Assembly: GCA_932521035.1 (NCBI GenBank)
Contig: OW051494.1
Location: 5,690,001-5,754,000, forward strand
Origin: Oscheius dolichura
Taxonomy: Eukaryota > Nematoda > Chromadorea > Rhabditida > Rhabditidae
Direction: 5' to 3'
Length of the DNA stretch: 64,000 bases
The notes beneath the pieces were generated by a model. The model saw nothing but the letters and a program-made list of their open reading frames with translations, had not been told where the DNA came from and ran no database searches. The position numbers and the translations under genes are program-made. Below, piece after piece: positions 11,721 through 23,658 of this stretch (its first letter is position 1; each line of letters starts with the position of its first letter).

Positions 11721-12044
11721 ATGCCGACAGCAACCCGGCCAGTTGTACCTGAACCTGAAAAGGGCCGATTCCTTCTTCTGCTTACCTGCCAACTTTGTCT
11801 TGGCAACCGTTCTGCCTATCCACGGCTAACAGTAAGCCTTGTAGGAATTGGAATTGGAATTGAGTGTTCTCGTCCAACCAATCTGGGGATTGCCTATTGG
11901 AAGCTCCAGAATGAACCCCTTGTGGGTGGAATTACGGTGACTCTTGTTCGTCGGGTCCGGCTGAACGTAAAAGGAAGACTAACTCTTCGGGGAGAGTCGT
12001 CTACCTCCACAATTTCGCGGCCCTGTGGTTCGTTGAAGTCGTAA
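11721..12044 (+). CDS. possible small protein, uncharacterised
   Basis: A 107-residue frame beginning MPTATRPVVPEPEKG directly after gtgttgtag, a plausible splice or trans-splice acceptor. It has one short hydrophobic run (RFLLLLTCQLCLG), no recognised domain, and may be interrupted by an unrecognised intron. It could be chance, or untranslated sequence upstream of the kinase. The 270 bp between the AFF stop and this frame, and the 360 bp after it, show nothing else. Low confidence. Confidence 0.2.
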   Translation: MPTATRPVVPEPEKGRFLLLLTCQLCLGNRSAYPRLTVSLVGIGIGIECSRPTNLGIAYWKLQNEPLVGGITVTLVRRVRLNVKGRLTLRGESSTSTISRPCGSLKS

Positions 12045-12403
12045 TTCTGTCTCTTTGTTTTGTTTTGAATTCTCACACAACGAATGGAAAATAGACAAGT
12101 CCAAAAACACGCTTAGCATTGAAATCTTATTTTGCATTTTCCTCTTCCTCCTCAAGAATGCAATTTTAGCAAAAAAAAAGAATATGTCATGCTCGCCAGA
12201 AAATTCTCTACAGAACTGCACTTAATTTTTTTGATTTACTCAAGGCGAGTGTGTATCCTTTCCTTGTAAATGAAGTTGCTTTGTTTTGTCCTGTTCTTAG
12301 TCAACCGACAAGCCTTAACAGGAAAAGCAAAACGGGGATTAGGGGCAGGACGGGGCAGTCAGTCATTGTCTGCTGTTTCCCACGCTTTCCACGGCTGATC
12401 TAG

Positions 12404-14076
12404 ATGGCAACAGACCGCGAGCAACTCGGAGGCGATGAGAAGAAAGTCAAGGAGGAGGGCGAGAAGAGCGTGGCGCAGAAGAGCTCGATGGCGGACGGAC
12501 AGCTGCTGGAGGGACGGACGGAGATCGAGAAGAAGAAGGTGGCGGCTGAGCCCATCGACCGCGACGACGAGACCAAACTCAAGGGGCTGCCCTACTACCA
12601 CGGCTACCTGTCTCGAGACGACATTGCCATGATCCTCCGCGACGACGGCGACTTCCTTCTGCGCCTCTCCGAGGTGGATGGTGTCAACCCGATGGCCGGC
12701 AGACAGCTCATCCTCTCGGTCAACGCGACCCAAAGACAGCCCGACGGCAGCAAGCTACTGAAACTGCGCAATGTGGTAGTCACCAAGGTGGCTGGACAGT
12801 ACCGGATCGACACCCACAGCTTCGCCACCGTCAAGGAGCTGGTGGCCTACTTCCAGCAGAACAACTACTCCGGGAAGCAGGGCATCATCCGGCTGAAGAA
12901 GGGAGTGGCCCTCCAAAAGTGGGAATTCCGCCATGCCGATGTCACCCTGGGCAAGGTGCTGGGAGAGGGAGCCTTCGGAGAAGTGAGAGAAGGTGTCCTG
13001 ACGAGGAAGAAGAAGATCACTCGGGTAGCTGTCAAACTCGGCAAGGGACAGAGCGAGGCCACCAAGGAAAAGATCAAGGAGATGATGAAGGAGGCCCAGA
13101 TCCAGATCAAGCTCAAGCATCCCAACGTCGTCCGCCTCTATGGAATAATGGCTTTGGAACAGCCGATCGGAATCCTCCTGGAGCTGGTGGACGGCGGCAA
13201 CTTGGGTTCGTTCCTGAGGACGGGAGAGGGACTCGTCGACATCAAGGAGAAGGTCTCGATGTGCAGTGGCGCGGCCCGCGGCCTGTCCTACATCCACTCT
13301 CGCCTCATCATCCACAGTAGGCCTCCTCCTTCATAGAGTCAATTTATGGTTTAGGGGACATCGCTGCCAGGAATTGTTTGTACAACGGGAAGGACAAGCT
13401 CGTCAAGATCAGCGACTTCGGTCTGAGCAAGAAGATCGCCGAGATGAGCGACGTTTACAAGATCCGGACTGGTGCTAAATTTCCAATCAAGTGGCTGTCT
13501 CCCGAGACGATCAAGGACCTCGTCTTCAGCATGAAGACCGACGTCTACAGCTACGGCGTCCTGGTATGGGAGGTCTTCGCCAACGGGAAGGAGCCCTGGG
13601 ACGGCGTGGGCAACGCCGAGACGAAGAGGAAAGTCACCTCGGGCGAGTTTCTGTCCCTGGCCGAGGAGTGTCCGGCCAAGTTGAAGGACTTTGTCGAGAC
13701 GAAGATCTACCAGCTGGACAGCCAGAAAAGATGCAACATGGGCGACGTGGTCCGATTTATGGAGATTCTCATGACGGAGTCGAAGATGTCCGAATATCAA
13801 GCACAGGACAGCAGCACCATGCAGACGACGAAGACGGAGAACACGGCCCAGGCCTCGTCGAGGGAGCACCCGGCCGACGACTTCTACAAGAGCGTCACTC
13901 CCAAAGGCAAGGGCCCGAGGAAGATCCCGTCGAAGGAGAACACGATGTCGGCCTACTCCAACGAGACGACGGCCAAGTCCTCGGAGCCGGTCAAGAAGGA
14001 TCGGCAGAAGAGCGTCAAGGAGGTCCAGCCGAGGAAGAAGCGGCCTCTCGGATCCAAAAAGTTCAATAGATATTAA
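12404..14076 (+). CDS. SH2-tyrosine kinase, nematode Fer-like type
   Basis: Two exons, 12404-13316 and 13355-14076, split inside the catalytic HRD loop (IIH, A/GG, then DIAARNCL); 544 residues. A Lys/Glu-rich N-terminus of about 60 residues leads into an SH2 domain (YYHGYLSRDDIA, FLLRLSE with the phosphotyrosine Arg). The kinase follows: glycine loop GEGAFGEV, VAVKLGKG lysine, HRDIAARN, DFGLSKK, FPIKWLSPE and DVYSYGVLVWEVF. All catalytic residues are present. There is no F-BAR region, so it resembles the short SH2-kinases expanded in nematodes (FRK-1/SPE-8 type) rather than full Fer. The C-terminal 100 residues are Lys/Ser-rich. The stop TAA overlaps an AATAAA at 14075-14080. Cytoplasmic; some nematode relatives act in sperm, but the role here is unknown. 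Confidence 0.92.
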
Positions 14077-14446
14077 TAAACAGTTGAATGCGACGTCTTC
14101 CCTTTTCTCTCTTCTGATATCTTTCAATTTCATGATCTTTGTTCCATTCTGACGAGGCTCTTTTGCTTCATGCTCAATAGCTTCTTCCATGGTTTCTATT
14201 TTTTGTCGCCCTCCTCCTCTCACTTCCTACCTACCGGTTCAAGTGGCTATTTTCCTCGTCCAGGCATAGTTATAATACGAGAACTCGTAATCATACCGGC
14301 CGGCAAGCAGACCTCTCCCTATCAGAAGAGGTAGGATAATTTCAGAAGCGTCGAGTTGGCTATCAATGGGACTTGGTGACTGCGAACTGGACAAGGTTTC
14401 TGGAGGACTAGGTTTATTAAATGTTTGTCACACAATATCAATGGAA

Positions 14447-15772
14447 TTAAATAAGAGGGGAGCTTTGATCTAGGAAAAGGTCGCTTTCTGTTTTGTATTT
14501 GCGGAACATGGCATTGGCCAGCTGGGAGGAGAAGAGGCTGCCGACGTCGCTGGAGATGAAGCCGAGCAGGAGGGCCCCATCTGGGCGAAGCTCGTCCGTC
14601 ACGAATTTGGACACGGTTTTCGAAGGCTGAAATTGTTTTTGAGAACTCTTGGAACACTAACAGGACAAGCCACTGAAATGTAAAAAGCAAAGCATACCCA
14701 CCTGATTGACAGCCAAAGCCTTACGGACTCTCCTCGATTGGAACCAGGGCACAAGGACCATGGCGAGCTGGTAGAGGCAGCTGAGGACGTTGACAATTCC
14801 GAGGAAGGCGAACCAGAAATAGAGGACAAAGTAGAGCTTCTCGTTGATGTAATTCATCATCAGGACACACTGGATGGTGTACGGCTTCGGGTTGGCGATC
14901 GTCCGGATCTTGAAGTCGCACATAATGACCCGGGGGAAGACGGCCGAGTCCTCCTCTTCGATGCCGTGGTACAGGTTGGAGGCCATCTGGATTGGGCTGA
15001 GTGAAAAGAGGAGAAATAGAAACTGACATTGTATCCCCAGTGGATGTAGTTCTCGCCGAGAAAGGTCGTGAGGATGAGGTACTGTAGGTAGATGTTGAGG
15101 ACGTAGAGGGCCTTGGTCAGGAGGTAGAGGAGGCCGGCCAGTCTCCCCCCGAGGAACGAGCCCTCCCGAAAGCCAGACAAGGCGTGGAGGATCTTGTCGG
15201 CCAGAGTACCGATCTCCTTCTTCTTATCGCCTCCGAACAGCTTCGAGACCTTCTCCGCCTCCTCGATGAATCCCTCCGGGTTGATGGCCGTCTGCCGCTG
15301 CACATGAGACCAGAAGTAGTTCGGCAGGAAGAAGCAGATGGCCTAAAAAGGAAGTGAGATGTCTCGGGATACGGTAGCGACTACCTGTAGAGCCAGCATG
15401 ATGGGCACCCATCGGTAGTAGCTGTGGTGATCTCCGCGGGCCGGGTCTCCGCGTTTCGGCAGATGGAACTGGTCGAACGGCACGTGGTAGGAGTTGGCGA
15501 TGAAGCAGTAGTCCTCGGCGTATTCTATCCATCCCTTCTTGAACTCGCTCGGCGCCCAGCACTGGATGGGAGTCCCGAAATATTGTTTGCTAGCCAGGGC
15601 CACCGCGAAGAAGCCCAGCAGGTAGAAGGTCACGTAATAGTTCAGATGGTCAACCCAGTCCGCTACCTGAAACACATTGGGATTCAAAAATGGAGAAGGG
15701 AAGAGTAAGACTTACCGTATTCTTCTTGAGTTTATCGTCGATAAATCCTTGGAGAAAGGGAATATTTATCAT
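14447..15772 (-). CDS. innexin (invertebrate gap-junction channel subunit)
   Basis: Five exons, 15772-15716, 15666-15385, 15342-15028, 14986-14702 and 14626-14447; 1119 bases, 372 residues. Four membrane segments: TM1 in LNYYVTFYLLGFFAVALA, TM2 in YYRWVPIMLALQ plus AICFFLPNYFW, TM3 in LTKALYVLNIYLQYLIL, TM4 in LYFVLYFWFAFLGIVNVL. The innexin signature YYxWVP is present. Each extracellular loop has two cysteines (IQCW ... DYCF; MCDF ... IQCVL), which join the docking loops. Innexins form hexameric hemichannels linking neighbouring cells or opening to the outside. Introns are 37-70 bp. It lies tail to tail with the SH2 kinase, with about 370 bp between. Which paralogue it is cannot be told by eye. 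Confidence 0.95.
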
Positions 15773-16269
15773 CGTTAGAGGAGAGTAGAAGTAGGTGACG
15801 AGGAGTGATCAACGAAAAAGGAGAATGATGTCGAGCTAAGGGAAGCTATATACCCTAAAAAAGCGGAAACTATCTTCGTTACAAGCCGTGCTTGTATTCT
15901 TCTTGGAGGTATTTCTAGCGTCCAACCGTCTGCTTCGCTCGTATTGAAAACCCATATTCCTAGAAATATAACTGGTAACTGGAAAGAGGGAAAGGAGACG
16001 CGAGGAGACTTATGTGTGTAGGTCGTCTAGAAAGAAGTTGAAATTTGGAAAACGAGAAAAATGATAGATATATAACTTTCCTTTATTGAAAAGTGAAAAG
16101 ACACCGGGGTTAGGACCGTTGTAGACTCTTTCGTATGGTTAGCGCGCGGAGATCATTCTAGCCAGCTGCCGAGAGTTTACGCGTGCGGGTGCACCAGTTT
16201 CATCGGAGTCATCCAAGCGAGTTTGAGCTTTGTTCTTCTCAACAAATTCCTTAATTTGTTTTGTTTTTA
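15773..16269. other. intergenic between innexin and anoctamin
   Basis: About 500 bp upstream of the innexin and downstream of the anoctamin, both on the minus strand. It should contain the innexin promoter. I see no coding frame or RNA gene. Confidence 0.4.
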
Positions 16270-19200
16270 TTAACACCAGCAGTACCGATTGCGAATCTTC
16301 CTTGGCACGTCTCCCTTGTCAATAATATGGGACACGACAAAGCGTTGCTGAAAATATTCTCTATGAGACCGTCTTCCCTATAGTATCCCATAAAATAGAA
16401 GACTCACCCTTCTTTGAGCTACTCGGATGGAGGCCGGCAGTGCAGGGATGACACTTTGGATGAGAAATTTCAAAACAAATACGAGATTTTGGAAGACAAT
16501 TACAATGATGAGCCGCGTTTCGATGGAGCAGGCTTTGCCGTAGAAATTGGAGCAAAAATCGGAGGTAAAAGCGACTGAAACAGAATGAAAAAAAACTGGG
16601 GGAACTGACTGATGAAGGCGTTTGTCATAACACTGAAGTACTGGAGATACGAGAGGATTTGGAGCCAGATGCCGATTCCCGAGGCGGAGGACGGCACAGG
16701 CTTCCGGTTGAACCAGAGGAGCCGGTTGGCGTCGATACGGAGATCCCCCAGGCCAATTATTAGGGCTAACAAGGGGGCCAAAGGAAAAAGAGAGGCGAAC
16801 ATCATCTGAAAGGCCACTGGATTCCCGGACTGGCCCCCGAACAAACCGTTGTCCCGAAGAGGATGATCTTCTCGTTGAATTCCCAAAAGGCGAACTGCCC
16901 AGCATCCGGTTTCATCCACTCCCTAACCCCCTCAATTCATATCTTATTCTATATTCTACCGTACCTGAGGAGCATGTCCCGCCCGTGTGTCTCGTTCAGG
17001 ATGTCGTCCATCGAGTGCGGCACCCGGTTCAGCCACGTCGTCTCTTTGTACCAGCGGAAGAAGAATCTGAATTTGGCAGTTTCTCTAATAAAGCGAGGCC
17101 CACGGTATAATTATATCTTTTGTAAATTTCGGAAGGGGCTTGATGAGCATGTGGGTGAATAGTTGGACGGCCAGTAAAGAGCCACACGTACTGTCACAGC
17201 AAATATCCCGGTATTCGAGGCCCAGTCCGAAAAGGCCGTTGTGTTGGAAGCCCTGAAGAAGGGGATTAGACCGGGGGAGGAGGGCAGGGGGGCACGTGGC
17301 TCTCGGGGCGGATGAAAGCCACGTAGAAGAGGGAGGTGTAGTTGTTGACCAGCTGGAAGGCGAACAGTTTCACGATCAGCGCGTTGTCGTGTTCCGAGTG
17401 GGTGCGATGGTTCTCTGAAGGGGGTCACTTTGGGAGGAGGGCCTCGTCTCACCCCAGTAGTTGAGTTTCTCGGCGACATACTGGTAGGCCTGGCCGAGGA
17501 GCATTGTGGATACGGTATTCAGGATGGAGGGGAGGTACGTGATGAGGAAACTGCACCAGAGAGTCCTCTGGAATGGAGGAGACAATTCGGAGGGAGGTGC
17601 TACCCACTTGGAGGCCGCAACTGAAGGCGGTCGTTGCCCACATTTTGTATAGAGTGACGATGAACACGGAGCAAACGACAACACCCATGCAGAGGAGAAC
17701 CACAACGAAGGAGATGACGATCTGGAACAGTCGGCCACCGGGGGAAGGGGACACTCACCTTCAGCCACTGGATCACCGTCGGATTTATCAGTATCGCCTG
17801 AAATAATGGCTAATGTTTGGGGTGAATTCAACAAACCTCGCCTGTCACCGGATCCTCTTTTACACGACTTCCGTGGTATTCCGGACGATCAGCTGCAAAA
17901 CGGAGATTACGGTAGAGGAAAAGAAAGAGACTCACGCTCGACTTCTTGGATGTCTTCACAGTCCCAGGAGAACGCCAGCACGGAGTTGTTCCGCTTCCAG
18001 ATCTGGTAGAAGAGAGATCCCCAGATGGACATGAAGGCGGCGAAGACGGCATTCAGCTCCGAGTCGAAGGCGCGTATGAACCAGGAGGAGACCTTGTCAT
18101 AGAAGGTCGAGTCCGACCTGAAGCTGCCCCGGTCGCGGCCAACTCGACCCAACTCACGTAATTCTCCCGAGCGACGCCGTCTCCGTGCAGTTGTCTGTCG
18201 GATAGTCATCGCTGCGGTCGATGCTCCTTACAAAGCCAAAAATAAAGACACCGAGTCCTGCCACGGCAGCTATCCAGAGCAGTGAGAGGAACGTTCCCTG
18301 CCAAGCTAAAATGCCGTCTTCCTCTAATTTCCAATTTTGTCACGAACCAAAGTAGAAGGCAATCTGTTCTCCGAAATAGTCTCTCAGTTCCCCAAGGGGC
18401 TGGAAGCGCCACCAGCTGCACCAGACCTTGGACAGCTTCAGCCGGGGGTCGTCCTCCACCCGGTCCGCCTCGAATGCCTGCTCCTTCATCTCCTGTACCC
18501 ATTGGTGTCGGTCTATCCCCCGTCCCACCTTGAAGTATTCCTCGGCCTCGCTCGGTTGGTGGAGGACAAAGGCACTCTCGTAGGCATCTTCCATAAGTAG
18601 GAATTCCAGCCCCTTCCGTCGCAGGGGCTCTTCTGTGTCCCCCCGCTCCTCGGCCAAGTCGGCCGAGTCCGAGTTCCTCTCTATGTCCATGCTAATGTCG
18701 ATCTTCTTCAAGATTTGGTGGGTCAGCATCTCCCGCTGGGCATAGGTAAAGAACTTGTTCTCCTCAGCGAAGTTGATGAACAACGAGGCGAACTTCCTTT
18801 GGAAGGGGGCGCTGACCAGATGCTCTGAAGGGGGTGGGCGGGCCGGGGGCACACGGGCCTACCTCTTTCTCGGGTGACGAACAGCCAGGAGAGCATCTGG
18901 CAACACGAGGGGTCTATCTTGTCCGCCGAACACTGCACCGACTGTTTCGCAATCGAGGGGACTCACATTTTTCAGGGGGAAGGCCAGCTGGAGCTTTTCA
19001 GCTTCTCTGCACAGTCGGTGAAAGGGGGCAGAGATGAGGGTGAAGCAGATGGGGCCGACGAAGTCGTGGTGGATAAGGAGGCCCTCTTTGCGGATGGCCT
19101 GAACGGCGGCAGGATGGCCCGAGGGGGGATGAGTACCTTTTCGAAGAGGGAGCGGTAGAACTGCTGCTCGAGGTTGTCCCTACGGGAGACAAGAACATAG

Positions 19201-19450
19201 TCCACGGAAATGGAGAAGGGGTAATAGGGGTAGTCGATGACTGTGCCGTGCCGGAGAAGCATCCCCCGGGGGGAGAAAGAACAGCTGGCCACCGGCTCGT
19301 TCTGATTAATACCGCCGTTACCAGGGAAACTCCTCGACTTTCGAAATGGCCACACGCCAAGTGGCTTCTGATCCAACAGCCCCAGGTCATTTGCATTATC
19401 CAGATAAAAGAAGACCGGTTGAAAAGTGGTCCAACGGATAATTTCTGTTC
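16270..19450 (-). CDS. anoctamin/TMEM16 family channel or scramblase
   Basis: Large many-exon gene with a clear 3' end and an unresolved 5' end. Near the N-terminus is the dimerisation region (SVDYVLVSRRDNLEQQFYRS, about 19150-19220). Next is a long acidic cytoplasmic part leading to LGELRDYFGEQIAFYFG, the conserved entry to TM1. Further on come several membrane exons and the signature LFPLAPLLALI ... DLRIDANRLL ... NAFI joined to AFTSDF (16500-16850). The last membrane segment reads NLVFVLKFLIQSVIPALP, and the tail is QRFVVSHIIDKGDVPRKI. Family members are calcium-activated chloride channels or lipid scramblases. Calcium-site glutamates were not individually checked. The stop TAA at 16272-16270 overlaps AATAAA. 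The start may lie up to about 19530, against the divergent gene at 19562. Confidence 0.88.
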
Positions 19451-19561
19451 ATTCTGTACCGGTAGCGGATGCCCGACTCGTCGTCCCCTGATGATCTCGT
19501 AGCCAAGACCTTTACTGAGGTTTTCCACCCGTTATTTCTCCCAAAATCGCCGTCTGTCTAG

Positions 19562-20769
19562 GTTTCGAACTCGTTCGACCAAGCGGAGAATCGTTTGGGC
19601 CAGCTGAAGGCGGATGGGCGTCGTTCCTTCTGCTCCACCCAGTCCGGCAGGAGTGCAAGCCCTGAGCCGGTCAGACGGCCCGTCCCCCGCCGGGACATGT
19701 TTCGCCTCTCGAAGGTGGACGGCGGCCGGGTGGTGACGAAGATGGACAAGGAGCTCGTCGTGAAGAAGGTCATCACAATGAGCAGCAGAGGGCTCCTCGC
19801 CCGCCAAATGGACGAGCTCTTCCCGGTGGAGTCTGTCCCGAGCACGCCCTCCTCCGCAGCGCCGGCTCTTCGCGTCGGCCGGAATCACCTTCTTCTCACC
19901 TCCACGATCACCCTCCCTTTCGCCGTAAGACGCTCCCATCATCGCCACCTTGTGTATAGAGAAACATCGACAGCGAGCGTGTCTTCTGCTTCCGATCCGA
20001 TGGCCTGGGCTCCTCCGTCGACATGAAAATGCCCCTGGTCCCGGAAGGAGCTCGACGGGTGTCCCACGTTGATAAGTCGACGATCGCCGAGCCCTATCTG
20101 CTCAATTTCTATCGAAAAATCCACCATAAAAAGGACCGGACGACGGTCATCGAGGCGGTCGAAATGCGGACCGTGGGCACGGTGGCCGAGGCGGATATGG
20201 AAGTCTTTTCGGAGCCGATGGACAGGAAGACGGAGAGGATGGCTTACGAGGAGAGGATCTTCGTCGGCGCGGGCGTCGTCCGCCTCGTAACCGAGTTCAC
20301 GGTGAACAGCCGCGACCTTGGCTTCACTCAGATAACCCGCCACTTCTGGAAGAGTGACCTGACCCGGGTGGAGCCTTTCCTCAGCACGGCGAAAGAATAC
20401 GCAGCTACCAGCGCCAGGTGAAATATCCCCGGCTGCCGGCACACAACTCTTCAGGACGGGATCCATCAGCGACACGAGTGCCGGCTCTCCTCCCTCGACC
20501 AATTCTCCCTTTTCTAAAAGTAGGTCTCCCTTTTAACTGGTTTAAATTTTCGGGTTCAGTGCAGAGGACGGACAAGGACGGCCGACCTTTGGCGAGCACA
20601 GCCGCGGTAGGACGAGGTGCTCCTCCGTTTGACCGAAGCAATTTAGGTGTCTCCCGGCTCGAAGGTGCAGGAAATTCTTCAGCGGAGGAGAGGACTGAAT
20701 GACAAGAGGGCCGATCGAGACACTAACACGGCCCTGTCGCCCGGCAGACCGGCCCCCGACAAGCAGTAG
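19562..20769 (+). CDS. uncharacterised six-exon gene
   Basis: Exons 19562(?)-19924, 19960-20417, 20455-20519, 20560-20606 and 20647-20769 join in one frame through GT...AG introns of 35-40 bp, which supports a real gene. The 5' edge at 19562 follows ctgtctag; the first ATG in frame is 19697 (MFRLSKVDGGR), so either a further exon lies upstream or translation begins there. The core has a beta-rich look (HLLLTSTITLPFA, then VFCFRSDGLGSSVDMKM, then RLVTEFTVNSRDLGF, then TRHFWKSDL). The tail is Ser/Pro- and Arg-rich and ends APDKQ. AATAAA follows at about 20795. I recognise no family. No signal peptide or membrane helix is seen in the part read. Confidence 0.7.
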
Positions 20770-21823
20770 CTCTGGATAAACTGACTAGACAGCTAATAAA
20801 GCCTGAAAACTGACTTTTATTTGTTTGTTGTAATTTCAGTCGGGGGATCGATTCAGTTTCAAAATAACAAACGAAAGAAGGGTTCGTAAGAGGTGATAAG
20901 CGAGGATTGTGGGGGCGGGACTGTGATCAAGACCGACCGGAATGTCTTTGGCACCTCCAAGGAGAAGTGAACTTGTAATTTTATTTCATGAATAGCAAAG
21001 TTGATATTTGCATTATCATTTATGCTTTTACGAGGGTATTAAACCTTTCCGATAGACATTAATCGTTTCCTCTTCGTGACTTATTTTGTGGCCCCCTCAT
21101 TCTGTCCAAATTCCACCGGCCCTTATCTACCACCCCCTCTGTTTGCCTCCCAGCTGATTTACCCGCTTTAATGTTACTTTTCGCCTCCGTCCATTGACTA
21201 ATCTTCCGTCTCCTCTTCCCGGGCCTGTCTCACCCGCCTCGTGTTCTCTTCATTTCCGGAAATTCCATTCTCTAAAAGACCGACTTGGATAGCCGATGCT
21301 AATCAGACAATCAAGAGTCATTAGATCTTTTCCCTCCCAGTAATTACATACAAGGAAATTCCTATATCCCGTCTGCATGTTTTCCGCGGTGCCGAAGCGT
21401 TATCAGAGAACTTCCGCCGTTTCATCTGATAATTCCTAGATTCTTTCCACTTAATACTTCCAGTGTATTCATTCCCTTCATTTACCACTCATCAATAATA
21501 GTGTGTTTATCCAATAGGTGGTTACACTTGCGAAATGTTCCTTTCCAGTGATTCACGGATCACGTTAACCCCAAGATAACGCTGATGTCACTGTCGTAGT
21601 AAATGCTTCCTGTGGAACAGCATATATAAACTATTGTCTTCCCTCTTCTGGACTTCAATTCATTTGTTCCGTTCCTTTCCGATCACATCTAAAGCTAAAG
21701 AAGCCATCCATTCAGTGGATTTGCTTTCGAGTAAATTTCCATTATATCTGAATTCCCGAATATCCATGCCTTTTATTTTTTTAAATTATTTCTTATGCTA
21801 TAAAATTAGAAGATATCTTTCAG
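20770..21823. other. intergenic, composition boundary
   Basis: About 1 kb with no convincing gene. Composition falls from GC-rich on the left to AT-rich by about 21.4 kb. A frame at 21634-21843 lacks support and overlaps the next gene. Confidence 0.4.
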
Positions 21824-22260
21824 ATGCTCTTAGACGACTATAGACGGTACGAGCCAGGTGTATCGGAAAATGTTCGATTAAAAGATGATGATGTAGACTC
21901 CATTGGATTTGTGGATGTAGAAGAATTAAAAAAGTTCAATAGTTTAGTGAGTAATTCCTCCCCTTCCAATCAATAGAGCAATTTCAGTACAAAAAACGAT
22001 CACTCTCGGAAGTACAGCCGTTTTCTTTAGCTCCACCTAGCAGTGGACTAACTGCGGTGAAAAAATGGATGTGGAAAATGGAAAAAAGAGGGAAAGAGCT
22101 TTCATCGAAGCAGAAATACTGCTATATTAATCCTCTAGATGAATACCAAAGAAAATTATCGATTATCTCAATAGTGCCTCTTCCCATTTCTCCCCCAAAA
22201 CGAAGAAAATGGTCAATGCGATGTAGGTTACTGAATTTTTTATTTTGCAACCAATCTTAG
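21824..22260 (+). CDS. small basic protein, uncharacterised
   Basis: Two exons, 21824-21946 and 21988-22260; 131 residues. The ATG is directly preceded by atctttcag, a good acceptor. An acidic first half (NVRLKDDDVDSIGFVDVEE) is followed by a basic half with AVKKWMWKMEKRGKELSSK and PPKRRKWSM. An alternative splice (donor at about 22221, acceptor at about 22259) would end the protein a few codons after MR. No family recognised. It converges on eIF2B-alpha 115 bp away. Confidence 0.45.
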
Positions 22261-22375
22261 AGCATATTTTAAATAGCATATTCAAAAAGAACTTTATCAA
22301 ACGGGTTGTTGCTATCTCACACATCTATCTGCTTGTTTATGTAGTTCATATAATAAACTGATTATAAACAAACTT

Positions 22376-23655
22376 CTATGTGTATAATCTAATTAGCTCG
22401 TCTCCAACAGCGGCAGCAGTGAGTATGCCAAGGTCAGTAAATAGTAAACAGATATACTAAAAAACTATATATGTAACTGTTAGAGTTTTTTTTTAATTCT
22501 AGAAAAAAAGTACCTGTGGTGGCGTATAATCCACTAAAGGATGCTCTACTGTTAAATCCTTGCCCTTTAGCACAGACGTTCGATACTACATAAGAATTAA
22601 TTGTCTCAAAATAAGTATCTTACCTTAAATTCTTCAGGGATATCTGATTGGTTCAAAGGGTATTCTTTTACAAACTTTATACTTTCTGTCATTACATAAA
22701 ATGGTTTGTTCATAGATTTTGCACAAATTGCAAGAGTTAAGGTGCCAATCTGCCAAAAAATGGGTAAAAATGAAAATATAGGATACTTTGTTAATTATGC
22801 CGCCCGTTTCCATAACACCTTCAGCCCCTACTAATATCATCTGCATTCTTTCCATAATGTATCTAAATGGTGAGATCGGCTATTATTTTAAGAATGCTTA
22901 CGCGACTGCTCCATCCAAAATCAAGGTAGCTTTAACACCGGAGCTTTTAAGAGCTTCATACATTTGAACGCCGGAGTTATCCGGTTGTGATTCCGTAACC
23001 TAAAATATGTAGAACAATAATAAATATTTGATTGAACCTCTTGAAAAGGGAAAAGGAAAACATACCCAAACATGTAGATATGCTCCACCATTTACAGCTG
23101 TTTTTAAAGCATCTAGGACAACTTTGCTGTAAGAGTGTGTCAAAATATTCTAAAAATACAACTTATAAATATATTGCACAACTTATACGCACCATGTTAT
23201 TACGGAAAAATGGTTGAGAAAACTTGCTAATTAAACTACGAGATTTAGACACCCTTTCAAGAAATATATCTCCACGATCAATATAAAATTCTAACACTTT
23301 TTTAAAATCAGGCTGGTCCAAGAGATCTCCTGGGGCTAATGAAATAAACCTAGAAAAGGTTATAATTTATAACTTGTCGAACCTTCTGAACAAATCGCTG
23401 GCACTTTTTATGGATGTTGAACTGTAATCCGTTTCTGACATTTCCTTTACAACTTCTTCTAATTCATCATTGAGTTCTCTTGCGGTATTAGCTAAGCAAA
23501 GAATATGTTCTTATGTAAACATTTCGCTAAACGTACTTACCTTTACTAGATTTTAACCTAGCCAACAGCGTTTCAATTGCTGCGTGGCCTGTTGATTTGC
23601 ATGGATCTTGCTCGAGCAAATGAGCCAAGTTATCTGCATAAGGATGGTTGCCCAT
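22376..23655 (-). CDS. eif2b1: translation initiation factor eIF2B subunit alpha
   Basis: Starts MGNHPYADNLAHLLEQD at 23655-23653 (acceptor gttttag, then tttagctaATG). Conserved blocks follow in order: FISLAPGDLLDQPDFKK, GDIFLERVSKSRSLISKF, VVLDALKTAVNGGAYLHVWV, MQMILVGAEGVMETGGIINKV, KPFYVMTESIKFVKEYPLNQ, EEHP-like VEHPLVDYTPPQ, and CLLFTDLGILTAAAVGDELI, ending LIRLYT and stop at 22378-22376. Both the order and the C-terminal DLGxLTxxAVxDELI motif are those of the alpha subunit rather than beta or delta. eIF2B-alpha dimers hold the decameric GDP/GTP exchange factor together and sense phosphorylated eIF2 in the cytoplasm. Introns are 40-60 bp. Confidence 0.94.
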
Positions 23656-23658
23656 TAG

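Noticed and set aside
21634-21843. 69-residue plus frame before the small gene at 21824
   Set aside because: It overlaps the better-supported start at 21824, shows no domain and is typical of AT-rich noise.
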